NCBI GenBank assembly: GCA_964531675.1
Contig: CAZHFW010000003.1
Location: forward strand, 62,001-126,000
DNA length: 64,000 bases
Origin: CAZHFW01 sp964531675
GTDB lineage: Bacteria; Planctomycetota; Phycisphaerae; Phycisphaerales; UBA1924
Reading direction: 5' to 3'
Within the stretch, counting starts at the first letter, position 1. Every line of letters begins with the position of its first letter. The notes beneath the pieces are model-generated. The model saw nothing but the letters and a program-made list of their open reading frames with translations. It was not told the origin of the DNA and did not search any database. Shown in pieces: positions 50,776 to 59,111 of this stretch. The position numbers were made by a program, and so were the translations under genes.

Positions 50776-52809
50776 TCAGCGGGCGTCCGCGGGGCCTGAC
50801 GGTTTGATGCTCAGCTCGTCGAGCTGCTCCTGGTAACCCTGGAGCTGGGCGCGCAGCAGGTCGGCGTAGCGACCGCCCTTGGCCCAGAGCTCTTCGTGGG
50901 GTCCGATCTCGGTGATCGCGCCGTTCTCCATCACCGCGATCCGGCTCGCCGAGCGCACCGTGCTCAGGCGGTGGGCGATCACAAAGCACGTCCGCCCCTT
51001 CATCAGGCGGCCCAGGCTGGTCTGGATCAGCGCCTCGCTCTCCGAGTCGAGGTTGCTGGTGGCTTCGTCGAGGATGAGCACGACCGGATCGGCCAGGATG
51101 GCGCGGGCGATGGCCAGACGCTGCTTCTGGCCGCCCGAGAGACGCACGCCGCGCTCGCCGATGAGGGTTTCATAGCCCTTCTCCTGCTTGGAGATGAACC
51201 CATGGGCGTCGGCAGCCTTGGCGGCCTCGACGATCTGGTCCATGGTGCAACCGCGACGGCCGTAGGCGATGTTGTCCGCGATGGTGCCGTCGAACAGGAA
51301 CACGTCCTGCTCGACGATGCCCAGGATGCGGCGGAACTGCGCGACGTCGATCTGCTTCAGAGGCGTGCCGTCGAAGAAGATCTCGCCCTTGGACGGGTCG
51401 TAGAAGCGTGCGATGAGATTGCAGAGGGTGGTCTTGCCCGAGCCCGATGGGCCGACCAATGCGATCGTCTCGCCCGGCTCGACATGCAGCGTGACGCCCC
51501 GGATGACCGGCTCGCGATCGGGCTCGGCCTGCTTCTCGGCGCCCGCGGTCTTGTCCTTCTCAGCGAGCAATCCGGACTTGGAGCGGGGGTACGTGAACCA
51601 GACCTCGCGGAGATCCAGGCGTCCCTGAGCGGTGGCGCGGGAGACGCCGATGGTGCCGGGCGTCTCCTGGAACTCGGTGGGTTCTTCGAGCAGATCGAGG
51701 ATGCGGTCAAAGCCCGCGAGATTGCTCTGGATGTTGGCTGCGGTGCTCGTGAGGGTCTCCAGCGGGCTCAGGAGCATGAGCAGGTAGGTGGAGAACATCA
51801 TGACGTCGCCGATGGTGAGGCGCGCGTTGAGCACCTGGGTTCCGCCGTAGAGCAAGAGGCCGACGGAGGCCGCGGGGATGAAGATGCTCCACACGCCATC
51901 GAGGATGCGCGACCACCACCAGGCCCGCATTTCCTGCCTGGCCATGAAGTGATTGGAGCGTGAGAACCGCGAGGACTCCGAGCGTGTGCGGCCAAAGCCG
52001 CGGACGACGCGCATGCCGCCGAAGGCCTCGGTCGTGTGCGCATCGATCGCGGTGCGGGTCATGCGGATGTCGCGGTACACCGGGCGGATTCTGGCGATCC
52101 ACGTGCGCTGGCTCACCCACATCGCGGGCGCCAGGAGGATCGCGCCCGCAAGCATGCGCCAGTCCACGCAGGCAAGGATCACCAGCGTGCCGAAGAGCTG
52201 CACGATGGCGCGCCACGGGTTGTAGATCATCGTGAAGAGCAGTTCGGCGGCCTGGCCCGCGTCGTCGCGGAGCACGCTCACCGCGCCGCCGGTCTTCAGG
52301 GCCTGCACGCGGTGCAGCGGGAGCCTTACCGCGTGATCAAACGCCCGGCGTCGAACCAGCGCCTGCACACGCTTGGTCAGGCGCGTGACCTGATAGCGCC
52401 CCCACATCCCGATGGTGAGATTGAGCGTTGCGATGACGAGCATCGCGCCGCCCACCGCAAAGAGCAGCGTGCGCGGGTCGGTGGAGAAGCGGGCCCAGTC
52501 GGGAAGTCCTTGCGGCCCGGGCTCCTTGGAAAGGACATAGTCCAGGACGATCTTCGTCGCCGAGGGCTGAATGAGGTTGAGACCGACCGCGACCGTCAGC
52601 GTGCCCAGGGCCGCGATGACCACGCGATGGTGACCCAGGAGCAGCTTCCAGAACGCGCGGAAGATCGTGAAAAAGGATCGCTGAAGCTTGCGCTTCTCAG
52701 GCCGCTTCCCCGTGTCGTCGGTCGGGTTGTCGATGAAGTTCTTGTTGGACCGGGTGTTGGACAGGTATTCCCGAAAGCGCTGGCGACTGGACCGCTGCCG
52801 ATGGAGCAT
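50776..52809 (-). CDS. ABC exporter, fused permease and ATPase (MsbA-like)
   Basis: 677 residues. The N-terminal permease has six hydrophobic helices (for example LGTLTVAVGLNLIQPSATKIVL and LLLYGG). The ATPase has Walker A VGPSGSGKTTLCNL, Q-loop GIVEQDVFLF, signature RLSGGQKQRLAIARAIL, Walker B VLILDEATSNLD and the H-loop VIAHRLSTV. All catalytic residues are present. It works as a homodimer, exporting lipid, peptide or drug; substrate not predictable. An insert of about 30 residues between permease and ATPase (GLLAEKDKTAGAEKQAEPDREP) is charged. TAACAT 6 nt before ATG suggests a leaderless mRNA. Confidence 0.94.
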   Translation of the reverse strand: MLHRQRSSRQRFREYLSNTRSNKNFIDNPTDDTGKRPEKRKLQRSFFTIFRAFWKLLLGHHRVVIAALGTLTVAVGLNLIQPSATKIVLDYVLSKEPGPQGLPDWARFSTDPRTLLFAVGGAMLVIATLNLTIGMWGRYQVTRLTKRVQALVRRRAFDHAVRLPLHRVQALKTGGAVSVLRDDAGQAAELLFTMIYNPWRAIVQLFGTLVILACVDWRMLAGAILLAPAMWVSQRTWIARIRPVYRDIRMTRTAIDAHTTEAFGGMRVVRGFGRTRSESSRFSRSNHFMARQEMRAWWWSRILDGVWSIFIPAASVGLLLYGGTQVLNARLTIGDVMMFSTYLLMLLSPLETLTSTAANIQSNLAGFDRILDLLEEPTEFQETPGTIGVSRATAQGRLDLREVWFTYPRSKSGLLAEKDKTAGAEKQAEPDREPVIRGVTLHVEPGETIALVGPSGSGKTTLCNLIARFYDPSKGEIFFDGTPLKQIDVAQFRRILGIVEQDVFLFDGTIADNIAYGRRGCTMDQIVEAAKAADAHGFISKQEKGYETLIGERGVRLSGGQKQRLAIARAILADPVVLILDEATSNLDSESEALIQTSLGRLMKGRTCFVIAHRLSTVRSASRIAVMENGAITEIGPHEELWAKGGRYADLLRAQLQGYQEQLDELSIKPSGPADAR

Positions 52810-52815
52810 GGAGCG

Positions 52816-52821
52816 ATGTTA
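52816..52821 (-). promoter_or_regulatory. -10-like hexamer for a predicted leaderless ABC exporter gene
   Basis: Minus strand TAACAT, six nt, ATG at 52809. No Shine-Dalgarno. Confidence 0.45.
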
Positions 52822-53029
52822 GGCCCATCCCTGACAGCGGCCGGACAAGCTTCGCTCAGGAAGGCTCGGGCTCGGCCGGGCCATCGAACAGAACCTCCGC
52901 CGATCGACGCAGCGCAGCGGCATTTTCGGGCCAACCGGTGCAATTGCTGGCCAGGGGATGAGATCCGAGGCCTATTTGAAGACGCCGATCACGCGTCGGG
53001 TGGGATCGCGCGCCCTGAGGAGGTTGTCC

Positions 53030-53809
53030 ATGAAGCTGTCTCGTGTGTTGATCACCGCCTTGCCGCTCTGTTCCGCAACGACCGTGGCCTTGGCTGGCGA
53101 TGAGCCGATCGCGTGGTGGAAGTTCGATGAAACCGGAGGCTCGACCGCGGCCGACAGCGCGGGCTCGTTCACCGGCACGCTGGCGGGGAACGCGTCGTTC
53201 ACCAGCGGCGTCTCGGGCAACGCCCTGGACGCGGGCACGGGCTGGGTGAACATGGGCGACGTGCTCGCGCTCACCGGCACCTCGTTTTCCATGCAGACCT
53301 GGATCAAGACCCAGGACGCAAGCTCGGCCAGCACGGTCATCGCCGGCAAGCACGACGCGGGCTACTTCAATGGCCACATGATGCGCACCAACTTCGACGG
53401 CGGCGCCTACGGCAGCCCGGGCAAGGCCAGCTTCTACCAGTCCAACTCCCCCGGCGCGACCGCGGTGGGTACCTCAACCGTCACCGACGGGAACTGGCAC
53501 CACCTCGTCGCGGTCTACGACACCAACTTATCCCAGCTCGGGCTCTACGTCGATGGCGTCCGCGAGTCGCTCATCGCCACCACCCCGATCCTGACCAACA
53601 GCACCGCGTTCCTCGTCGCAGGCTTCACCCGCAACGGGAATGTGGAGCACGGCTTCAATGGCCTCATCGATGAGGTGCAGGTGTATAACTACGCCCTCTC
53701 AGGCGATCAGGTGAAGTTCCTCTACGCCAACCCGGGCTCCGCGATTCCCGCGCCCGGCGCTGCTGCGCTCGGCCTGGCCGCTCTGGCCATCGGTCGTCGC
53801 CGCCGCTGA
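53030..53809 (+). CDS. LamG-domain surface protein with PEP-CTERM-like tail
   Basis: 259 residues. Signal peptide of about 22 residues ends TTVALA. The body is one LamG/concanavalin-like jelly roll: IAWWKFDETGGSTAADSAG, FSMQTWIKTQDASS, WHHLVAVYDTNLSQLGLYVDGV and GFNGLIDEVQVYNYALSGDQV are the typical strands. The tail IPAPGAAALGLAALAIGRRRR is the same PEP-CTERM-like type as in the proteins at 10533 and 11996. SD GGAGG lies 6 nt before ATG. Such proteins bind carbohydrates or adhere to surfaces, but ligand is unknown. A strong terminator follows. Confidence 0.9.
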   Translation: MKLSRVLITALPLCSATTVALAGDEPIAWWKFDETGGSTAADSAGSFTGTLAGNASFTSGVSGNALDAGTGWVNMGDVLALTGTSFSMQTWIKTQDASSASTVIAGKHDAGYFNGHMMRTNFDGGAYGSPGKASFYQSNSPGATAVGTSTVTDGNWHHLVAVYDTNLSQLGLYVDGVRESLIATTPILTNSTAFLVAGFTRNGNVEHGFNGLIDEVQVYNYALSGDQVKFLYANPGSAIPAPGAAALGLAALAIGRRRR

Positions 53810-53838
53810 GACCGCGACAGTGCACGATGATTGCAACC

Positions 53839-53869
53839 AGGCGGACCCTTCCGGGGGTCCGCCTTTTTT
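53839..53869 (+). terminator. Intrinsic terminator
   Basis: AGGCGGACCC (53839-53848) pairs with GGGTCCGCCT (53855-53864), then six T. It ends the LamG gene and faces the M14 gene. Confidence 0.88.
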
Positions 53870-53891
53870 CTTGGCTGCGGGGGAGAACTTC

Positions 53892-56237
53892 TCAGCCGTG
53901 ATCGAACGCGCCGAAGAACAGGAAGAAGTCGTCCAGGTCAACCTCGCCGTTGGCGTTCACATCCGCACATGCACCGGCGACGTCGAAGCACGCGAAGAAG
54001 GCGAAGAAGTCGTCGAGATCCACATCGCCATCGGCGTCGATGTCCGCGGGCGAGCGCACGCAGCCGAGCAGATCGAGCTTGAAGTCGTCGATGCCGCACT
54101 CCACGGTCGACGTGGGTGAATAGTCCTGCCCGACGAAGCGGACGCGCATCTTGTCCGTGCGGGGCATCAGCGTCCCCACCCGGACCTTCCGCTGCGTCCA
54201 CGCGGTCGTGGTGGTCGCGAACGTGTCGCACATCTTCCAGGTCACGCCGTCGTCGTTGGAGAGCCAGATGGGGAAGACGTCGTCGTTGCGATTGAGATAG
54301 CTGTTGGAGAACCAGGTCCAGTAGCTCACCATCGCATCGCGCACGACAAAGTCAGAGGGCCGTGCCGACGCATCGAGCCTTGGCGTGATCAGCGTCGTAT
54401 TCCCGTTGTCCAGGTCGTAGGTCGCAGCCGAGGAACCGCCCCGCGGGTCGGTGATGAAGCAGTTCACGCCGCTGGGCGAGTGGTCCGTTCCGGGCTGGGC
54501 CGCGGTCTGGATCGGAGATCCATTGGACCACTTGCCCGCGGTCGCCGAGTCGGTCGGGAGCGTGACGGTCCAGTTCCCCGCGGTCTCGCACGGATCATCA
54601 ACAACGTTCCGCTCCGAGAGCGCCTCGAGCCTGAACACGCGGTCCGGCGCACCGAGGGGATACCGGCAGACCGCGCCCGATGCGGTCGTCGCCTCGAAGT
54701 AGTACTCCACCGCTGAGCCGCAACCGACCGCGGGGATCGCGCCGGTGTAGACCGACCCGGATTGCAAGGTCAGGGGCGTCGTGTTGAACTGCTCCGCGCC
54801 GGAGACGCGGGTCCGGATGACCGCGGTTCCCGAAGCGATCGTTGTGGTGTCCGCGGTGAGGCTGACCCGCACGATCGCGCCCGAGTCGGGCGCCATCACG
54901 ACAGGCAGAGGCTCGGGCAGTGAGAACCGGACGGGCGTGACGAGGTAATCACCCAGCGCCAGCACAGCACCCAGGCTCTCCTCCCCCACCGGGACGATCT
55001 CGGAGGCGGGAAGCACGAATCCGGAGTTGCCCGTATCGCGGAGCTCGATCGTGAACGCCTTGTTGTGGCGCTCGCGATAGGACCAGTCGATGATGTCGCC
55101 GCCCGATGCGTACAGGTCCGCCGAACGCATCGCCTGATAGCCCGTGCCGGAGGACGAGCCGATCGCGGCCCGCATCAGATTCGACGCGGTGATCAGAGGC
55201 GTGCGGTCGGGCTCCGGCGGCGTGATCCCCGCGTAGCTGTAAGGCCAGAGCACGAGCTGCGAATAGCTGTGGAAGTCGATGTGGCCGACGAGCTTCCCGT
55301 CAAGCGAAACGATGAGGTTGGACATCGCCAGCGCTTCGGGTTCCGAGAGCGGGCCCAGGCCGCAATAGGTTTCATCCCCGGTGCTGTGCGACGCGCCGGT
55401 TCCTCCCCAACCCACGGGCCAGTTGCGATTCAGGTCGACGCCGAAGGTGCCGTCGCCATTGTCGGTCCGATTCTTGCGCCAGAGCCGCTCGGTGGACCAC
55501 GTGTAGGCGTAACCATCCGGATTCACGACAGGCACCACGAGGATCTCGACATTGTCGAGCAAGGTGCGGACGCGGACATCCGTCGCGTAGCGCGCCAGAA
55601 GCTGCTCGCCGATGTACGCGACGGTCATCGGGCTGATCCATTCGCGGGCGTGCTGGGTCCCGTCGATGAGCAGCGCGGGCCGGGCCGACGCGTTGCCGGG
55701 GCCTGTGATGCGGATCCCCCGGATCGCACGGCCTTCCCCGCTCAGCCCCACAAAGAACGTGGACGTCATCCCGGGATACTGCTGCGCAAGCTGATCGATG
55801 AAGCCATCAAGCTCCTCGTACGTGCGGTAGGTCTGAAAGAACGCAGCATCGCGCAGCGCCCGGACCTGCTCGACCTGGGCCCGCTCCGAGACGATGGCCG
55901 CCTGCAGATCGGGAATCAGCACTTCGGGCTTCAAGCCCGTAGCCTCCAGCACCGCGAGGCGATCCTTGTCGATCTGCACATCTACCGGCAAGCCGATCCC
56001 CACGCGGTGCGACCACACGCTGCGGGCCAGCGTCGTCAGCGCGAGCAGCTGCCTGGCATCCGCGGGCTCGGCGCGAACGACCATCTGCCCGTCGTAGCGC
56101 ACCGGCGCCGCCTCATCTCCCGCGACCAGAGGCAACGCGGGAGCCGCCCCTGCCTCAAGGGTCTGCGCCTCGATGCCCAGCGGAACAAGACAGCCCGAAG
56201 CGAGGGCAAGCAGGCGGATGTGATTGGTCTTCATCAT
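53892..56237 (-). CDS. Exported M14 zinc carboxypeptidase with dockerin-like tail, copy 1
   Basis: 781 residues from ATG 56237 (a GTG 6 nt earlier is possible). A signal peptide precedes a propeptide-like region and the M14 domain: zinc ligands in GTQHAREW (H196, E199) and HIDFHSYSQL, substrate residues NPDGYAYTW and RNW, and the catalytic Glu in FTIELRDTG. A beta-sandwich region follows (about 460-700). The tail DIDADGDVDLDDFFAFFACFD, then NGEVDLDDFFLFFGAFD, is the GC-type dockerin repeat pair, but the protein ends DHG without the last Cys. Tandem duplicate of the next gene. Likely an extracellular peptidase. Confidence 0.92.
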   Translation of the reverse strand: MMKTNHIRLLALASGCLVPLGIEAQTLEAGAAPALPLVAGDEAAPVRYDGQMVVRAEPADARQLLALTTLARSVWSHRVGIGLPVDVQIDKDRLAVLEATGLKPEVLIPDLQAAIVSERAQVEQVRALRDAAFFQTYRTYEELDGFIDQLAQQYPGMTSTFFVGLSGEGRAIRGIRITGPGNASARPALLIDGTQHAREWISPMTVAYIGEQLLARYATDVRVRTLLDNVEILVVPVVNPDGYAYTWSTERLWRKNRTDNGDGTFGVDLNRNWPVGWGGTGASHSTGDETYCGLGPLSEPEALAMSNLIVSLDGKLVGHIDFHSYSQLVLWPYSYAGITPPEPDRTPLITASNLMRAAIGSSSGTGYQAMRSADLYASGGDIIDWSYRERHNKAFTIELRDTGNSGFVLPASEIVPVGEESLGAVLALGDYLVTPVRFSLPEPLPVVMAPDSGAIVRVSLTADTTTIASGTAVIRTRVSGAEQFNTTPLTLQSGSVYTGAIPAVGCGSAVEYYFEATTASGAVCRYPLGAPDRVFRLEALSERNVVDDPCETAGNWTVTLPTDSATAGKWSNGSPIQTAAQPGTDHSPSGVNCFITDPRGGSSAATYDLDNGNTTLITPRLDASARPSDFVVRDAMVSYWTWFSNSYLNRNDDVFPIWLSNDDGVTWKMCDTFATTTTAWTQRKVRVGTLMPRTDKMRVRFVGQDYSPTSTVECGIDDFKLDLLGCVRSPADIDADGDVDLDDFFAFFACFDVAGACADVNANGEVDLDDFFLFFGAFDHG

Positions 56238-56254
56238 GTGCACCGCGGTCCGCG

Positions 56255-56301
56255 GAAAAAAGTGGGCCCGGCCGCCGCGTGGGCTTGTCTCGGCCGGGCC
56301 C
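56255..56301 (-). terminator. Terminator of the upstream M14 gene
   Basis: On minus: GGGCCCGGCCG (56301-56291) ... CGGCCGGGCCC (56274-56264), then ACTTTTTTCC. 11-bp stem, 16-nt loop, six T. It lies between the two tandem M14 genes, so the downstream copy needs its own promoter or read-through. Confidence 0.88.
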
Positions 56302-56345
56302 GGAGGGGCGAACAGATCAGCATGTCGTTCGTTCAGCCGCGCGGC

Positions 56346-58715
56346 TCAGCCCGCGTTGTCGAACGCGTTCAGGAAGTCGAAGAAGTCGCCGAGATCGATT
56401 TCGGTGTCGCCATTCACATCGGCGCAGGGAAGGTTCTGATCGAAGCAGTTCAGGAAGTCGAAGAAGTCCGTCAGATCCACGACGCCGTCGTGGTTGCGAT
56501 CCGCGTACGACCAGCGGCAGCCGATGACCACCAGGCTCACGTCATCCACCGCAGCCTCAACCACCGAGGCGGGAGCGGCATCGTTGGGCGTGAAGCGCAG
56601 GCGCATGTCCGTGCTGGGGGTCACAAAGCTCGCGACGTTGAAGGTCTTGTTGGTCCACGCCGGCTCGTTGGCGGTCACCGACTCGAGCGTGACCCACGTT
56701 GCGCCGTTGTTGTTGGAGATCTGGACGGGCATGGTGTCCACGCCGTTCACGCCATAGGTCCGCCAGTACGAGAGCGTCGTGGAGAAAATCTCCAGCGTCG
56801 TGAGATCGACCGCGGGCGCCACCGCCGAGAAACTCGGGCTGGTCAGGGTGGTCTTGCCGCCATCGATGTCGAAGGAACCGTCACCGGTGCCCGCCGCAGC
56901 GCCGGTCACGTAGCACTTGGTGCCCGCCCCGGGGGTGTGGTCCGCACCGGGCTGGAAGTTGGTCGCGCCGGGCACGCCGAGCTCCCAACGGCCGGTGGTC
57001 GCGGTGTCGTCAGGCACCGAGGTCGACCAGCCCGTGTTGGTCTCGCACGTGTCGTTGAAGAGCACGTAGGTCGTCAGGCTCGGCGCCTGCGCGGGAGAAG
57101 ATGCCCCGCCCGCGGGGAAGCTGAGCGTGCGGCCCGCGGTGCTGGTCGCTTCCGCGTAGAACTGGACCGTCTGCCCGCAACCCGCCGCGGGGATGCTCGC
57201 CTGATACGTGTTCCCGCTGACGAGCGTGAGCGTCGTCTGCGTGAACGGGTCGGAGGTCCCGACGCGGTAGTAGAGCTTGGCGGTCGAAGAGTTCACCGCG
57301 CCCGAGGCGTTGGTGATGTTGATCTGCACGATGTTCGAGCTGTCCGCGACGAAGGACGTCGGAGCAGCGCCGCTGGTCCAGCTGAACGTGAACGGATACG
57401 CGACGTACTCGATCAGAGGCTTGATGCCGTTGAGGTTCTCTTCGCCGGTCGGGATGATCTGATCGGCGGGGAGCGTGAAGCCGTTGGTTCCGGTGTCGCG
57501 AAGCTCGATGGAGAGGCCCAGGATCCCGCGGGCGCCGTAGGTCCAGTCGTTGGCGCCGCCCGAGGCGGGATAGATGGTCGTGTAGATCGGCCCGTAGGTG
57601 TACGTCTTGCCGTAGGTGTTGAAGATTCCCTGCGCGATCGCGGCGTCGAGCTGCAGGAACAGCGCGTTGTCCGGCGGCAGCGCGCTGGTCCAGCCCCAGG
57701 GCGACATCACGAGCTGCGAATAGCTGTGGAAGTCGATGTGGGCCTTGATGCGCGGGATGGACGTGATGTAGTTGGCCAGGGTCTGGGTCTCGACCTCGCT
57801 GGCGGCGGAGGGACCGCGATACGTGTCATCGCTCGTGACGGTGCTGGCGCCCTGACCGCCCCACTGATACGCCCAGTTGCGGTTGTTGTCGACGCCGATC
57901 GAGCCGTCGCCGTTGGGCTTGCGGTTCTTGCGCCAGAGGCGATTGGTGGCCCAGGTGTACTCGTACCCGTCGGGGTTCACGATCGGGACGATGATGATCT
58001 CGCAGTTGTCGACCATGCCCTTGACCTGCGGGTCGGTCGCGTAGCGGGCCAGAAGCTGGTCGGCGAAGTACATCACGGTCATCGGGCTGATCCACTCGCG
58101 GGCGTGCTGGCACGCGTTGAAGATCACCGCGGGGCGGGTGGACTTGGGATTGCCCGGCGCGTCGGGGCCCGTGATGCGGATGGCCTTGAGGTTGCGCCCA
58201 CCCGAAGTCGCAGCGCCGGGAAGCGTCTCGGAGACCGCCAGGCCGCCCGAGTTGGCCGCGAGCTGGTCCATGTAGGTGTTGATCTCGGTGCGCGTCTTGT
58301 AGTTGGCGAACCAGGTCAGATCGCGCGCCATGGCCCGCGCGATGATGTCCGCCCGCTCGTTCTCGACCTTCTTCTGGAGGTCATCGATCAGGACGATGTA
58401 GGGGATGCCGAGCTGATCGAGATTCGCCAGCCGCTCGCCCTTGATCTGCACGTCCACCGAGCCGACGCCGATGCCGTGGGACCAGATGCTCTCGCTGAGG
58501 GAGCTCAGCGCCAGCACGTCCTGCTGGTTGCGTGTGGTGGCCCGGATGACCTTCTGGCCATCGAAGCGCACGAACCCGTCCGGGTTGCGCGTCAGCGCGG
58601 TCAGCGCATCGGGCGGATCCTGCGCCGGCGCGACCTGTCCGAACGCGGACGATCCCACCGCAAGACCCGCGAGCATCCCCATCACCCCGACGCGCATGAA
58701 CGCACGGCTCTTCAT
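56346..58715 (-). CDS. Exported M14 zinc carboxypeptidase with dockerin-like tail, copy 2
   Basis: 789 residues from ATG 58715, which has GGAG 5 nt upstream; the open frame before it is not signal-like. Signal peptide ends near VGSSAFGQ. M14 domain with ACQHAREW (H204, E207), HIDFHSYSQLVMSPWGW, NPDGYEYTWATNRLWRKN and LSIELRDTG. It keeps all catalytic residues and is close to copy 1 throughout. The beta-sandwich region differs more. The tail has NHDGVVDLTDFFDFLNCFD and TEIDLGDFFDFLNAFD and ends DNAG, again without a final Cys. With the subtilase pair this suggests a secreted peptide-degradation set. Confidence 0.93.
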   Translation of the reverse strand: MKSRAFMRVGVMGMLAGLAVGSSAFGQVAPAQDPPDALTALTRNPDGFVRFDGQKVIRATTRNQQDVLALSSLSESIWSHGIGVGSVDVQIKGERLANLDQLGIPYIVLIDDLQKKVENERADIIARAMARDLTWFANYKTRTEINTYMDQLAANSGGLAVSETLPGAATSGGRNLKAIRITGPDAPGNPKSTRPAVIFNACQHAREWISPMTVMYFADQLLARYATDPQVKGMVDNCEIIIVPIVNPDGYEYTWATNRLWRKNRKPNGDGSIGVDNNRNWAYQWGGQGASTVTSDDTYRGPSAASEVETQTLANYITSIPRIKAHIDFHSYSQLVMSPWGWTSALPPDNALFLQLDAAIAQGIFNTYGKTYTYGPIYTTIYPASGGANDWTYGARGILGLSIELRDTGTNGFTLPADQIIPTGEENLNGIKPLIEYVAYPFTFSWTSGAAPTSFVADSSNIVQINITNASGAVNSSTAKLYYRVGTSDPFTQTTLTLVSGNTYQASIPAAGCGQTVQFYAEATSTAGRTLSFPAGGASSPAQAPSLTTYVLFNDTCETNTGWSTSVPDDTATTGRWELGVPGATNFQPGADHTPGAGTKCYVTGAAAGTGDGSFDIDGGKTTLTSPSFSAVAPAVDLTTLEIFSTTLSYWRTYGVNGVDTMPVQISNNNGATWVTLESVTANEPAWTNKTFNVASFVTPSTDMRLRFTPNDAAPASVVEAAVDDVSLVVIGCRWSYADRNHDGVVDLTDFFDFLNCFDQNLPCADVNGDTEIDLGDFFDFLNAFDNAG

Positions 58716-59111
58716 CGCCTCTCCTCTCGTCCCCGACGACCCTTTGGTGTTCCAAACGACACACCACCCACGAGCCGTTCGACCCCGACGCCGCAGCGTT
58801 TCGACGCCGCCGCAACGCCGACGAAAGGACACCAGCGCCCCGAAAGACGCCGCTGCTCCACAGCAACCGCCGTGCAGCCACCCTCTTCGTCCCCCGATGA
58901 GGCCGAACCGGCCCATTGTGACCGAAGACCTCTGCTATTACCAGCGGACGAGTACCTGAAATCTACCGAACGCACAGCCAAATCGCGGCCGGATGCTGCC
59001 CAGACCGAAACCTGAGCCCGAAAACAGCCCGCCGTCTCGTTGCCCCGTGCTCGATGGCCTCCAGCGCATGGCAGGCTCGACAGATCGATGACCCGGGGTT
59101 AGTGTCGCGGA
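58716..59111. other. Divergent intergenic region between M14 copy 2 and ggt
   Basis: 396 bp with no supported gene. It holds the promoters of both flanking genes; the ggt promoter at its right end is listed separately. A promoter for the M14 gene was not identified. No repeat or strong hairpin seen. Confidence 0.4.
59077..59105 (+). promoter_or_regulatory. Predicted leaderless promoter of ggt
   Basis: TCGACA (59077-59082), 17-nt spacer, TAGTGT (59100-59105), then six nt to ATG 59112. It is the only one of the leaderless candidates with both a near-consensus -35 and ideal spacing. Confidence 0.6.

Noticed and set aside
55065..59015. Very long plus-strand open frame (about 1300 codons) opposite both M14 genes
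   Set aside because: It lacks any domain and is rich in Arg, Gly, Asp and Ala. The minus strand encodes two recognisable carboxypeptidases with signal peptides and tails.
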